A stretch of 64,000 nucleotides of DNA from Oceanobacillus neutriphilus (GCF_014645515.1 NZ_BMLW01000001.1:62001-126000), one strand, 5' to 3'. Counted from the stretch's first letter, positions 11,470-20,461 are shown. Notes: generated by a model from the sequence alone, not told the origin. Program-made: numbers and translations.

Positions 11470-12105
11470 CTATTCACCTGCCACTGTTAATAAATCCTTC
11501 ATTGTATCCAAATAATATGTTGGCTGATAGCTTTTTAAAAAGGCTTCTGTTTTTTCAGACCAGCTTACCGCCGCCGTCTGTGTCCCGGCACGCTGTCCTG
11601 AAACAATATCATGAAAATTATCTCCTACCATTAAGGTTGTCTCAGGATTCGCATGTACCAGTTTCATTGCTTTTTCTACCGGTTCAGGATCAGGTTTTTT
11701 AAGTGTCACATCATCATAAGTAATAATCACAGAGAAGAAGTCTGTCAGACTGGTTAAATCCAATCCCATCATAACTGTTTTTTTAATTTTCGTGCTTACA
11801 ATTCCCAACGTAATGCCTTTATCATACAGCTGTTTGATTGTTTCATAAACATATGGAAAAGCTTCTACATACCGGTCATGCTCTCTCATATTATACTCCC
11901 GGTATGCGGCTGTCATTCGTTCAGACAGCTCCGGGTTTATTTCATGAAAGGTTTCATTTAACGGCGGACCATTAAGATGTTTTATTTCTTCCGGGGTAAA
12001 CTGCATATTAAATTTTTCAAATGTATGTTCAAATGAAGCACGTATAAGCTCATTTGTATTTAATAATGTTCCGTCCAAATCAAACAGAATGGTACGAATG
12101 CTCAT
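11470..12105 (-). CDS. ppaX: Pyrophosphatase PpaX (HAD family)
   Basis: HAD-superfamily phosphatase with nucleophile motif DLDGT (Asp9, Asp11). In B. subtilis PpaX hydrolyses the pyrophosphate released when HPrK dephosphorylates P-Ser-HPr, pulling that reaction forward. Start chosen at the ATG after GGAAAG, giving 211 residues; this overlaps the yvoD 3' end by 26 bp. The operon partnership with hprK supports the specific name over a generic phosphoglycolate phosphatase. Confidence 0.88.
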   Translation of the reverse strand: MSIRTILFDLDGTLLNTNELIRASFEHTFEKFNMQFTPEEIKHLNGPPLNETFHEINPELSERMTAAYREYNMREHDRYVEAFPYVYETIKQLYDKGITLGIVSTKIKKTVMMGLDLTSLTDFFSVIITYDDVTLKKPDPEPVEKAMKLVHANPETTLMVGDNFHDIVSGQRAGTQTAAVSWSEKTEAFLKSYQPTYYLDTMKDLLTVAGE

Positions 12106-13027
12106 GTTGCACTTTCCTTTCTTCCTTCTTCCAAAAATAAGCAATAATCATCGTCAAAATAATCGCTACAGATAATCGGATAATTAATAATGGCCAAACC
12201 GGAATACCAAGCGGAATAAAGACAAGTGTATCCTCTACAACCGCGTGGCAGGATACAAGAAAAATTAATGCTAAGTACATATCCTTCTTTGGCACATTAT
12301 CTTCTTTCACCGCCTGCATCATGAGTCCGGCGCCATAGGCAAGTCCGATAGTGAGTCCGGCAACCATTGTCATGGAAGCACGTTTATCTATTCCCAGCAG
12401 TTTCATAAATGGAGCTAATTTATTAGACATGGCATTCATCCAGCCAAGCTCCCGCATAATTTGCATGATAATCATTAACGGGATAACAATACAGGCTAAT
12501 TGAACAATAGCTATGGCAGCAGCCTGTGCACCATGAAGCGCAATCTCCCACCAGTTATTTAAGATCACTTCATTGCTGGAAATAAAACCGTATTGAGCAA
12601 GATCTGCGCCTCCAGACCAAAATAAATTGATTAAAAACCCGGATATCACAGCAAGCCCAACCCGTATACCGACAATCGTCCACCATTTCACTCCCACACT
12701 AGTTGCTACAGCAGATTCAATAAATAGATTATGGGAGAAAGACAGCATAACTGCCATAATAAATACTTCCTTAACGGTAAAATCAAAAGAAATAATCGCT
12801 GCAATCCCTGCGTATAAATTTAAGGTGTTTCCTAACACTAGCGGAACAGCAGCTTCTCCTGACAAACCGAATATCCCCATGAGCGGAGAGATAATATTCA
12901 TAAACCAGGGGAAAACAGGTGTAAATTGCAATATTGTTATAATTAATGTGATTGGAAAAATAACTTTTCCGAGCTTTAATGTAGTCTTTAATCCTTGAAT
13001 TAATCCCCTGTAAAGCATTCCTTTCAT
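12080..13027 (-). CDS. yvoD: Membrane protein with nucleoside-recognition (Gate) domain, YvoD
   Basis: 315 residues, very hydrophobic, with about seven or eight membrane segments starting near residue 20. It matches the spore-maturation/nucleoside-recognition type membrane family by its internal PLVLGNTLNLYAGIAAIISF and SFSHNLFIESA segments. Its conserved location between lgt and ppaX is that of yvoD. Transported substrate is unknown. Confidence 0.8.
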   Translation of the reverse strand: MKGMLYRGLIQGLKTTLKLGKVIFPITLIITILQFTPVFPWFMNIISPLMGIFGLSGEAAVPLVLGNTLNLYAGIAAIISFDFTVKEVFIMAVMLSFSHNLFIESAVATSVGVKWWTIVGIRVGLAVISGFLINLFWSGGADLAQYGFISSNEVILNNWWEIALHGAQAAAIAIVQLACIVIPLMIIMQIMRELGWMNAMSNKLAPFMKLLGIDKRASMTMVAGLTIGLAYGAGLMMQAVKEDNVPKKDMYLALIFLVSCHAVVEDTLVFIPLGIPVWPLLIIRLSVAIILTMIIAYFWKKEERKVQHEHSYHSV

Positions 13028-13060
13028 TTTCTTACCTCATTTCAGCTTAACACGCTTGCT

Positions 13061-13930
13061 TCATTTCCTTTTCTTCTTTTTCTTTTTACTTTTATTTGAC
13101 TGTCTCATTTTCACAGGTACATCAAGATAACGCGTTTCTGTTGCCTTGAGTCTGTATAGCATGAGGATAAGTCCAACTGCGACAGCTAAGATAGATACAA
13201 CCTGTGCCGTCCTGAGATCACCAATGATATATAAACTGTCTGTCCGCAGCCCTTCGATGAAAAAACGGCCGATTGAATACGTGACAGCATACATTAAGAA
13301 TACCATTCCACGTTTTGGATTTGTTCTGCGGAAAAGTAACAGTCCAAAAAATATTAGGAAATTCCAGGCAGATTCATATAAAAATGTCGGATGATACATC
13401 ACACCATCGATGACCATCTGATTCATAATAAAGTCCGGCAAATACTGATGGAAGCTTTCATACGCAGCCTCAGAAATCGGGCCGCCATGTGCTTCCTGAT
13501 TCACGAAATTTCCCCAGCGTCCAATCGCCTGTCCCAATATTAAGCTGGGGGCAATGACATCAGCCAGACGCCAAAATGAAATTTTCTTTACTTTTGTGAA
13601 AACAATGGCTGTAAGTACGCCGCCAATTACCGCTCCATGAATAGCGATTCCACCCTCCCAGGTGGCAAATATTTTCCAAAAAGGACCATTTGCATATTGG
13701 TCAAACTCAAAGATTACATAATAAATTCTTGCGGAGATAATCGCAATCGGTACAGCAAAAATAATGAAATCCATAATGGTATCTTTACCCAGCCCGACTC
13801 TTTCCGCTTCCCTCATAGCTAAATAAACTGCCAACGCGGCTCCAACAGCAATAATGATTCCATACCAATAAATTGTTAATGGACCAATTTCTAAAAATAC
13901 GCGATCAATAGGAGCACTTGTCCCAATCAT
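13061..13930 (-). CDS. lgt: Prolipoprotein diacylglyceryl transferase
   Basis: 289-residue integral membrane enzyme that moves diacylglycerol from phosphatidylglycerol to the lipobox cysteine of prelipoproteins. The Lgt signature GRWGNFVNQEAHG is at residues 137-149, with the conserved His98 in IAIHGA. The C-terminus is an extreme lysine/arginine tail facing the cytoplasm. A TAGGAGGT ribosome binding site precedes the ATG, 14 bp after hprK. Likely clients in this window include the cytochrome c-551 and the PBP, both with lipoboxes. Confidence 0.95.
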   Translation of the reverse strand: MIGTSAPIDRVFLEIGPLTIYWYGIIIAVGAALAVYLAMREAERVGLGKDTIMDFIIFAVPIAIISARIYYVIFEFDQYANGPFWKIFATWEGGIAIHGAVIGGVLTAIVFTKVKKISFWRLADVIAPSLILGQAIGRWGNFVNQEAHGGPISEAAYESFHQYLPDFIMNQMVIDGVMYHPTFLYESAWNFLIFFGLLLFRRTNPKRGMVFLMYAVTYSIGRFFIEGLRTDSLYIIGDLRTAQVVSILAVAVGLILMLYRLKATETRYLDVPVKMRQSNKSKKKKKKRK

Positions 13931-13944
13931 CTATATCCTACCTC

Positions 13945-14883
13945 CTATTGTGATTCTAAATCACCTTGTTCAATCATTTTTGTTAAACGGTCTGAAAACT
14001 CTTCTGCAGTATTCACACCCATCCGTTTCAACCGGAAATTCATGGCAGCTACTTCAATAATAACAGCCAGGTTTCTTCCTGGTCTAACAGGTATTGTTGC
14101 TTTCGGCAAATGAACATCCATAATCTTCATCGTATCTTCATCTAATCCCAGACGGTCATACTGTTTTTTATTATCCCAATTTTCCAATTGTATAACCATA
14201 GATATTCGTTTTTGGCTGCGGATCGAGCTTGCTCCAAATAACGTCATGACATTAATAATACCCAAGCCCCGTATTTCCAGTAAATGTTCAATAAGGGCAG
14301 GTGCATTACCAATCAGACTCTCATAGTCCTCCTGCCGTATTTCAACATTATCATCTGCTACAAGACGATGTCCACGTTTGACTAATTCCAATGCTGTCTC
14401 ACTTTTACCAACACCACTCTGTCCGATAATTAAGACACCGACGCCATAAATATCTATTAAAACACCATGCACCGCCGTAAACGGTGCAAATTTAGATTCT
14501 AAGTAATTGGTTAAACGGCTCAATACCCGCGTTGTTGTCCGCGGTGATTGTATGATAGGTACTCCGGAATGCTTCGATGCTTCAAAAAATTCTTCAGGTA
14601 CATCCATGCCACGGGAAATGATAATTCCCGGAGTTACATCCGTACACAGATTTTCAGCACGCTGCTTTCTTTCTGCTGCATTTAACCCCAGAAAGTAAGC
14701 CAATTCTGTCTTACCAATTAATTGTAGACGCTCCCGGGGGTAATAGTCAAAAAAGCCCGTCATTTCTAATCCCGGGCGTGAAATGTCGCTTGTTATAATT
14801 TCACGGTGAACTCCTTCTTCTCCTGCTACTAATTGCAAATTAAACCGATCTAATAAATCCTTTGTACAGACGGTCGATACCAT
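13945..14883 (-). CDS. hprK: HPr(Ser) kinase/phosphorylase
   Basis: Bifunctional sensor enzyme that phosphorylates HPr (and Crh) on Ser46 when glycolytic intermediates are high and dephosphorylates it when phosphate is high. Walker A GQSGVGKS lies at 154-161, the HprK His140 in AVHG, and the [10 protein letters not shown] signature at 203-212. Start taken at the ATG after GAGAGGAG, giving 312 residues, family length. It heads the set lgt-yvoD-ppaX-yvoF-glpP, placing CcpA co-repressor formation and glycerol antitermination in one transcript. Confidence 0.95.
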   Translation of the reverse strand: MVSTVCTKDLLDRFNLQLVAGEEGVHREIITSDISRPGLEMTGFFDYYPRERLQLIGKTELAYFLGLNAAERKQRAENLCTDVTPGIIISRGMDVPEEFFEASKHSGVPIIQSPRTTTRVLSRLTNYLESKFAPFTAVHGVLIDIYGVGVLIIGQSGVGKSETALELVKRGHRLVADDNVEIRQEDYESLIGNAPALIEHLLEIRGLGIINVMTLFGASSIRSQKRISMVIQLENWDNKKQYDRLGLDEDTMKIMDVHLPKATIPVRPGRNLAVIIEVAAMNFRLKRMGVNTAEEFSDRLTKMIEQGDLESQ

Positions 14884-14921
14884 TTTGAAGCTCCTCTCTT
14901 CAACAAAGCTAACTGATATAC

Positions 14922-14930
14922 ATTTTAGCA
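14922..14930 (-). promoter_or_regulatory. Extended -10 promoter of the hprK operon
   Basis: The minus strand reads TGCTAAAAT, an extended -10 (TGn plus TAAAAT), about 40 nt before the hprK start. The -35 is weak. Confidence 0.45.
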
Positions 14931-15001
14931 TAATCCGTTCAAAAAACGTAGAGGAGAAGTTTTTTAATAAAGCTCTTTGCCAAATATTTGTAAAGGAGTA
15001 C

Positions 15002-15029
15002 TTGTTATTTTAGAGAATCTCTGTATAAT
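15002..15029 (+). promoter_or_regulatory. argS promoter
   Basis: TTGTTA, 16 bp, TATAAT on the plus strand. Transcription would start near 15036, immediately before the T-box leader. Confidence 0.6.
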
Positions 15030-15035
15030 GAAGCA

Positions 15036-15317
15036 TTAATACATTACCGTTGATGAAGAGAGTAGTTATATATCATGTGCAGCAGCGAGTCGGGAGCCGG
15101 TGGAAGCCTGACAGTACAGAATATAATGAAGCGCACTTCAGAGGTGCTGTCTGAACGATCAGTAGGATATGCCGGGTTATTCCGTTAAAAATAATATAAG
15201 AAGGTTCTTATTTATTTCTGATTAAAGCATAAAGCTTTATAAGGAAAATCGAGAACAATTAGGGTGGTACCGCGAATAAACTCGTCTCTATGTTACATCA
15301 TGGAGACGGGTTTTTTT
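15036..15317 (+). promoter_or_regulatory. T-box riboswitch controlling argS
   Basis: The leader has stem I features (GAAGAGAGTAG at its start, then GGTGGAAGCC), the invariant T-box AGGGTGGTACCGCG at 15261-15274, and a terminator of CTCGTCTC with GAGACGGG and seven Ts at 15281-15317. Uncharged tRNA would pair with the specifier codon and the T-box UGGN and favour the antiterminator. The likely specifier is CGC at 15132-15134 (context GAAG-CGC-ACT), an arginine codon, which fits the downstream gene. Confidence 0.93.
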
Positions 15318-15359
15318 ATGTTTTATATATCATATTTTATCGTATTGGAGGAGTGGACC

Positions 15360-17048
15360 ATGAATTATCGCCAACAATTTGCAGAAGAGATTTATGCCCA
15401 TTTACAAGAAATATCAGATGTGGATGAAATTATTTCATTAATTGAGGAGCCAAAATATAATACACATGGCGATTTAGCATTCCCTTGCTTTACGTTAGCA
15501 AAAAAAATGAAAAAAGCTCCACAGCAGATAGCCGAAGAGCTGTCCCTAAAAGTAAAAGCACCCTTTTTAGAAAAGACAGCAGCAGCAGGACCTTATTTAA
15601 ATGGATTTTTAAACAAAGCAATCGTAAGTAAACAGGCGATTCAACGCATTAATATGGAGAAAGAAAGCTACGGCTCTTCTTCTGTTGGTACTGGGAAGAA
15701 GATTACTCTGGATTTCTCCTCCCCAAATATCGCCAAGCCTTTCTCGATGGGCCATTTACGTTCTACTGTTATTGGCAATGCACTTGCTAATATCTCAGAA
15801 AAATATGGTTATGAAGCCATTCGAATAAATCATCTTGGCGACTGGGGTACGCAATTCGGCAAGCTGATTACTGCTTATAAACAGTGGGGTTCAGAGGAAA
15901 AAATACGAGAGAATCCAATTAAAGAGCTCTTTCATTTATATGTTATGTTTCACGAACAAGCAGAAAAACACCCTCAATTAGAGGATGAAGCCCGTTTCTG
16001 GTTTAAACAATTAGAATCTGGAGACGAAGAAGCAAATAAGCTGTGGAAATGGTTCAGAGAAGAATCAATGAAGGAATTCGCAAAAATTTATGAGCTGCTG
16101 GATATTGCATTTGATTCTTATGATGGCGAAGCATTCTATAATGATAAAATGGACGGGATTGTCCAAGAATTGAAAGCCAAGAGTCTCCTGTCTCTTTCAG
16201 ATGGAGCTGAGGTGGTTGATTTAGCAGCTGAGGATATGCCGCCATGCTTAATCAAAAAGAAAGACGGCGCAACATTGTATGCCACCAGAGATTTGGCTGC
16301 AGCTGTTTATCGGAGCAGAACCTATCATTTTGAAAAATCCTTTTATATCGTCGGCCAGGAGCAGCGCCTTCATTTCGAACAGCTATTTCTCGTGCTTCAA
16401 AAAATGGGCTATGGCTGGGCAGCTTCCTTAAAGCATGTTCCATTCGGTTTTATTTTAAAAGACGGAAAGAAAATGTCGACCAGAAAAGGAAAAGTTGTGC
16501 TATTGGAGGACGTTATTAAAGAAGCCATTGACCTGGCTTACCAAAATATTAAAGTTAAAAACCCTGCATTAGAAAACAAAGAGGAAGTAGCAAAAATGGT
16601 CGGTGTCGGAGCGATTATTTTTCATGATTTAAAGAATGAACGCCAAAACAATATAGAATTCAATCTGGATGAGATGCTGAAATTTGAGGGTTCCACAGGG
16701 CTTTATGTACAATATACGCATGCCCGTGCCTGTTCTATTCTCTGGAAAGCTTCCAGTGAAAATAACTTTCCAGTCAGCGGGCTGACCGATTCACACAGCT
16801 GGACCGTCATCAAAACCTTAATGGATTTTCCAAATATCATCGAGAAAAGCTTTCAGCAGGCAGAGCCATCCGTCATTGCAAAATATGTTCTAAAATTAAG
16901 TCAGGATTTTAATAAATATTATGGTCAGGTCAAAATATTAACTGATGATAAAGAGCAAAACAGCAGACTGGCGTTGGTAAAATCTGTTGCGATTGTGTTG
17001 AAGGAAGGACTGAGGCTGCTGGGTGTTAAAGCTCCTGAGAAGCTTTAA
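15360..17048 (+). CDS. argS: Arginyl-tRNA synthetase
   Basis: Class I synthetase of 562 residues that charges tRNA-Arg. The HIGH-type motif appears as SMGHLRST (about 129-136) and the KMSKS loop as KKMSTRKGK. The N-terminal Add-1 domain and C-terminal anticodon-binding DALR domain are both present. The ATG follows GGAGGAGTGG; an upstream in-frame extension runs back into the T-box terminator and is not real. Monocistronic, transcribed divergently from hprK. Confidence 0.95.
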   Translation: MNYRQQFAEEIYAHLQEISDVDEIISLIEEPKYNTHGDLAFPCFTLAKKMKKAPQQIAEELSLKVKAPFLEKTAAAGPYLNGFLNKAIVSKQAIQRINMEKESYGSSSVGTGKKITLDFSSPNIAKPFSMGHLRSTVIGNALANISEKYGYEAIRINHLGDWGTQFGKLITAYKQWGSEEKIRENPIKELFHLYVMFHEQAEKHPQLEDEARFWFKQLESGDEEANKLWKWFREESMKEFAKIYELLDIAFDSYDGEAFYNDKMDGIVQELKAKSLLSLSDGAEVVDLAAEDMPPCLIKKKDGATLYATRDLAAAVYRSRTYHFEKSFYIVGQEQRLHFEQLFLVLQKMGYGWAASLKHVPFGFILKDGKKMSTRKGKVVLLEDVIKEAIDLAYQNIKVKNPALENKEEVAKMVGVGAIIFHDLKNERQNNIEFNLDEMLKFEGSTGLYVQYTHARACSILWKASSENNFPVSGLTDSHSWTVIKTLMDFPNIIEKSFQQAEPSVIAKYVLKLSQDFNKYYGQVKILTDDKEQNSRLALVKSVAIVLKEGLRLLGVKAPEKL

Positions 17049-17073
17049 GTAACCAGACTGGCTATTTTCCAGC

Positions 17074-17125
17074 GGAGCTGTCATCAGATACGTAGCAGGT
17101 ATTTTGTGACAGCTCCTTATTAAAT
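17074..17125 (+). terminator. Terminator of argS
   Basis: GGAGCTGTCA and TGACAGCTCC form a perfect 10-bp stem, followed by TTATTAAATCT, 25 nt after the argS stop. Confidence 0.65.
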
Positions 17126-17545
17126 CTAAAAAATATAGGGCTTAATTATTGGATTTTAGTCAGGTTTCACAAAGAAAGAGCTTTATATTATAGTCAGACT
17201 ATTGTTCTATACTTTACATCTTTTTTGAACCCAGATAATACCACAAATAATCATTATATCGGTTTTGTTCCTCTCTTTAAAAAACGTTTATCCTGTGTAT
17301 TCCCTGATAAAATCATTGATATCTCTATTATCAGGGAATTGTTACTTTAAGTTTAAATGTATAAATAAAGGGAAATTGTTTAACTAAATCCCTGATTTCT
17401 ATTTGATTCTTTCTTTTTATTTCATAATTCTTAAGCTTTCAAAGTAAACGCAGGTCTGCTGGAAATAAACAGACCTGCTAAAAAAATAGTAGCGCGAACA
17501 ATCAAACCCTCGATTCTGATTTTTACCTCACCCGTTAAAAAACCC
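17126..17545. other. AT-rich spacer with two inverted repeats, no gene seen
   Basis: I find no supported coding frame. Two hairpins are present: TTCCCTGATA/TATCAGGGAA at 17300-17338 and GCAGGTCTG/CAGACCTGC at 17450-17478. Neither has a clean T tract on either strand, so their role (old terminators or small RNA) is undecided. Confidence 0.5.
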
Positions 17546-17576
17546 TTGCACTTCACGTAACGGAAAGCATTATACT
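17546..17576 (+). promoter_or_regulatory. MerR-type promoter with 19-bp spacer
   Basis: TTGCAC and TATACT are separated by 19 bp, the overlong spacing typical of MerR-family target promoters. The spacer contains an imperfect dyad (CTTCACGTAACGGAAAG). This is probably the autoregulated promoter of the following merR gene. Confidence 0.65.
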
Positions 17577-17600
17577 TATCTGTAAAGGAGTTGAGATAGA

Positions 17601-18374
17601 ATGTACACCATTGGTGAATTTGGAGCAAAAACCGGATTTTCAACACGGACACTGCGTTTTTACGAAGAGCTGGGGATTCTTTATCCAGGCAAAAGAAATG
17701 AAAGTGGTCATCGTTTATACGGATTGGAAGAACTTGCTACCTTGCAGCGTATTCAATCATTAAAGTTTATTGGATATTCACTCCAGGAGATTAAAGAAAT
17801 GCTGGATAAAGAAGAAATCACGTTAGAAAATTTCGCTGACACTCTCCCTGGTCAAAGAAAAGTTTTGGTGCATAAGCGTGAAGAATTAGACCGGGCAGTT
17901 GCAGCAATCGATCATGTACAAGAGCTTTTGGATGATAACTTCCCATTAGATTGGACTGTCCTCACTTCGCTGCTTTACGGGATGGAATTTGAAGAAGAGC
18001 AAAAAGCGTTGATGAAGGAGCATTTTCCAGACGATTTTGCATCACTTTTCACGGATATACCAAAGGAAGATCGTAAAAAATTAGATAGAGAATTACTTTC
18101 TATCCTGGCTGATGTAAAAAAGCTGATGAGAGAGAATACTCCTCCGCATGCCAAAGAAGCACAACAGGTGCTAGTAAATTTTAGTGAACTGTTCCTGAAA
18201 ATTGTACCTGAAGATGTTATTGTAGAGAACATGGATAAATGGGAAGAACAATTGGAATCTGCTGAAGTGGATGATTTCGCAGCTCCGACTTTCTGGTCAA
18301 AAGAGGAAGAAGCCTACATGGAGGAAATAGCTAAAGCGATGGAACAGCAGTATAAAGAGGACGGAGAAAAATAA
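17601..18374 (+). CDS. MerR-family transcriptional regulator with TipAS-like effector domain
   Basis: 257 residues. The N-terminal winged helix-turn-helix (YTIGEFGAKTGFSTRTLRFY at 2-21, wing HRLYG, then QRIQSLKFIGYSLQEIK) is classic MerR. A coiled dimerisation helix follows near 80-110. The acidic helical C-terminal half resembles the TipAS/antibiotic-recognition domain found in Mta- and TipAL-type regulators. The ligand and any target other than its own promoter are unknown; no efflux gene is adjacent. Confidence 0.78.
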   Translation: MYTIGEFGAKTGFSTRTLRFYEELGILYPGKRNESGHRLYGLEELATLQRIQSLKFIGYSLQEIKEMLDKEEITLENFADTLPGQRKVLVHKREELDRAVAAIDHVQELLDDNFPLDWTVLTSLLYGMEFEEEQKALMKEHFPDDFASLFTDIPKEDRKKLDRELLSILADVKKLMRENTPPHAKEAQQVLVNFSELFLKIVPEDVIVENMDKWEEQLESAEVDDFAAPTFWSKEEEAYMEEIAKAMEQQYKEDGEK

Positions 18375-18442
18375 TGGAATGAAAAGTCTGTAGCTTTATC
18401 CTATATAGAACAGATTAAAATCGTCCGGACTTTTTCATTCCA
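18375..18442. terminator. Bidirectional terminator between merR and the mepB-like gene
   Basis: TGGAATGAAAAGTC pairs with GACTTTTTCATTCCA around a loop of about 40 nt, with T-rich sequence inside and after the arm. It can serve the convergent genes on both sides. Confidence 0.55.
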
Positions 18443-18459
18443 TTTCTTATATGTACTTT

Positions 18460-18948
18460 TTAAGAGAAATATAATTCTGTTAGTCTTCCCCTATCTATTT
18501 TATTGGAAACATTCATAAAGTATGGTGCTTGCCATGCCTGTGTTTTTTTAGCAGAGGTATTTAACGATTTTTCCCAGGAAGGATACACTCTTATTGCCAT
18601 TTTCCCTTTGTTATCAACAGTTCTTAATATCCCTTTTTCTAAAAGAAGGGATTTTGGAAAAATAAACTGACCTTTCAAATCCTTATCTATAATCGAAATC
18701 ATTATTTTATCCGGGCTTTCACTATACGCATATGCCTCATTTCGTTGATTTACATCTTTTTCCCAAAAAACAACAAAATAGCCATCTTTCTTTGGTGTTT
18801 GTTTAGCTAAACGGCTTCTATATTTAGTATCATTAATAGTAAAAGTAGTTCCCTCATATTCCATATTTTGCGGCTCTTTCAATATATTTGTTATTTCATA
18901 ATCTGTATCAGAAAGTAATTCTTTGATTAAATTTATCGATTTAAGCAC
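18460..18948 (-). CDS. MepB-family protein
   Basis: 162 residues with the MepB family pattern: KYRSRLAKQTPKKDGYFVVFWEKD, then GQFIFPKSLLLEKGIL, GKMAIRVYPSW and a TQAWQAPYF C-terminus. S. aureus MepB is encoded beside the MepA efflux pump and lacks a proven biochemical role. I place the start at a GTG with GGAAGGAG seven bases upstream; an ATG twelve codons earlier has no ribosome binding site. No mepA or mepR lies next to it. Confidence 0.75.
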   Translation of the reverse strand: MLKSINLIKELLSDTDYEITNILKEPQNMEYEGTTFTINDTKYRSRLAKQTPKKDGYFVVFWEKDVNQRNEAYAYSESPDKIMISIIDKDLKGQFIFPKSLLLEKGILRTVDNKGKMAIRVYPSWEKSLNTSAKKTQAWQAPYFMNVSNKIDRGRLTELYFS

Positions 18949-19038
18949 TTTTTTCTCCTTCCTCTTTGACAACAGCGGGCTCATCTTTCAAATTTTGCTC
19001 ATTAGAAAAAGATCAGGCAAACACCTGATCTTTTCTTA

Positions 19039-19392
19039 TTACCTTATATCCCGAACAACACTATTTAAAATCATTGAAATTAATGAAATCACAATCGATG
19101 CAATAAACGCCGTACCAAACCCGTCAATAACAAAGGAAGGTCCGATAAGCGCCTGCGTAATCATCAATATAATTGCATTGACAACAATTAAAAACAATCC
19201 AAATGTAATCACTGTAATCGGTAATGTCAAAATAACCAAAATCGGCTTCACAAACATATTCAGGATGGCTAAAATAACACTTGCTAACAGCGCTGTACCA
19301 AATCCATCAAGCTGAAAAGAATCAAAAATCTGGGCAACTGCTATCAGCGCAACAGCATTTAATACTAATGAAATAATCCCCCGAAGCAGCAT
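19039..19392 (-). CDS. yvlD: YvlD, four-helix membrane protein of holin superfamily IV
   Basis: 117 residues almost entirely made of four hydrophobic segments, with the family motif VKPILVILTLPITVITFGLF in the centre. Despite the family name (4-TMS phage holin), no phage genes are nearby. It starts inside the last codon of yvlC (TAATG overlap). In B. subtilis yvlABCD belongs to the SigW cell-envelope stress regulon, consistent with the promoter upstream of yvlC here. Confidence 0.85.
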   Translation of the reverse strand: MLLRGIISLVLNAVALIAVAQIFDSFQLDGFGTALLASVILAILNMFVKPILVILTLPITVITFGLFLIVVNAIILMITQALIGPSFVIDGFGTAFIASIVISLISMILNSVVRDIR

Positions 19393-19583
19393 TAATACAC
19401 GTCTCCTTTAGGCATAATAAATGCGGCAATCACATAAACAATTGCCAATGTGGAAAAACTCGGGATAAGCAGGATTAAGAAAATAATCCGGAGCAGTGTC
19501 GCATCCACATTTAAATACTCTCCTAAACCACCAAGTACACCGGCAAGAAATTTATTTGATTCCGAACGATATAATCTTTTCAT
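19392..19583 (-). CDS. yvlC: YvlC, PspC-domain membrane protein
   Basis: 63 residues. It starts KRLYRSESNKFLAGVLGGLGEYLNVD, the PspC domain, followed by two closely spaced hydrophobic segments. PspC-domain proteins act in envelope-stress responses. It is coupled to yvlD and preceded by a SigW-like promoter. The yvlA and yvlB partners of B. subtilis are missing here. Confidence 0.87.
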   Translation of the reverse strand: MKRLYRSESNKFLAGVLGGLGEYLNVDATLLRIIFLILLIPSFSTLAIVYVIAAFIMPKGDVY

Positions 19584-19652
19584 GGAAGTACCTCCTCAGA
19601 TAACTGTTTTGTTGTCTATTTAATTATGGATATGTGTTATTCTACCCTTTCA

Positions 19653-19679
19653 TACGAAAATAGAAATGAAAAAGTTTCA
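19653..19679 (-). promoter_or_regulatory. SigW-type ECF promoter of yvlCD
   Basis: On the minus strand TGAAAC is followed after 17 bp by CGTA, the ECF SigW pattern. It lies 70 nt before yvlC, whose B. subtilis counterpart is SigW-dependent. The -35 sits within the palindrome of the upstream terminator. Confidence 0.7.
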
Positions 19680-19691
19680 TTTCTATTTTCC
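19657..19691. terminator. Perfect palindromic terminator after bshB2
   Basis: ATAGAAATGAAA and TTTCATTTCTAT form a 12-bp stem with loop AAG, flanked by A tract and T tract, so it can work in either direction. It terminates bshB2 on the minus strand and overlaps the yvlC promoter. Confidence 0.75.
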
Positions 19692-19719
19692 CGCTACCCA
19701 TTCTTTTTAAACAAAACAA

Positions 19720-20403
19720 TTATTTTGAGCTGTCCTTTTCAAAATCCCAAACATAAAAACGTTCTGTCGCCTGGTTTTCAATCAGTTCCTTTTTCACTTC
19801 TTCATCTAAATCATCCAACTGTTTATACCATCCAAACATACCCGCTACCTGCGAGTCATGTGACAGAATCGTTTGCAATTTTTTATCGAAATAATCAATA
19901 ACATTATTGGTAATATCAGGGTTTCCTAGATCCTCCAGATGATTATTCGAAAAAGCCTGGGCCCATACTTTTGGTCTTTCCTCCCGATTCATATCCTCTA
20001 CTGCCTGAATTGCAGCAGCTCCTAAGGAGTTATGATCCGGGTGTACAGCATAACCGGGATAATGCGTAATCACAAGAGAAGGTTTTATTTCTTCTAAATA
20101 TCCTCTTAAATGATCAGCAACCTCCTGTTTATCTTCAAATTCAATTGTTTTATCCCGATATCCGAGCATCTTCAATTCCATATCTAATGTCTCACAGGCA
20201 CGCTTTAACTCTTTTTTACGAATTTCCGGCAGGGATTCTCTATTCGCAAATGTTGGATTTCCCATATTTCTTCCCATTTGTCCTAATGTTCCACATAAAT
20301 ATGTTACCGGCACACCTTCAGCACGGAATTTTGCAACAGAGCCGGCCGCTCCAAATGCTTCATCATCCGGGTGCGGAAAAATAACAACCACGTGTTTTTC
20401 CAT
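19720..20403 (-). CDS. bshB2: Bacillithiol biosynthesis deacetylase BshB2
   Basis: 227 residues of the LmbE/PIG-L deacetylase family. The zinc-binding PHPDDE motif is near residue 10 and a second HxxH-type site is YAVHPDHN. BshB enzymes remove acetate from GlcNAc-malate in bacillithiol synthesis; the yojF-yojG pairing identifies the BshB2 branch. I chose the ATG three codons after a GTG because AGGTGA lies at proper distance from it. Confidence 0.88.
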   Translation of the reverse strand: MEKHVVVIFPHPDDEAFGAAGSVAKFRAEGVPVTYLCGTLGQMGRNMGNPTFANRESLPEIRKKELKRACETLDMELKMLGYRDKTIEFEDKQEVADHLRGYLEEIKPSLVITHYPGYAVHPDHNSLGAAAIQAVEDMNREERPKVWAQAFSNNHLEDLGNPDITNNVIDYFDKKLQTILSHDSQVAGMFGWYKQLDDLDEEVKKELIENQATERFYVWDFEKDSSK

Positions 20404-20461
20404 TATCTTCACCTATCCTTCTAACTAGAATCTTCCTAATAGCGTATGTTTACTTTGTACT

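Noticed and set aside
19039..19392. Phage holin / prophage remnant
   Set aside because: Family name only; YvlD with YvlC and a SigW promoter is a chromosomal envelope-stress pair.
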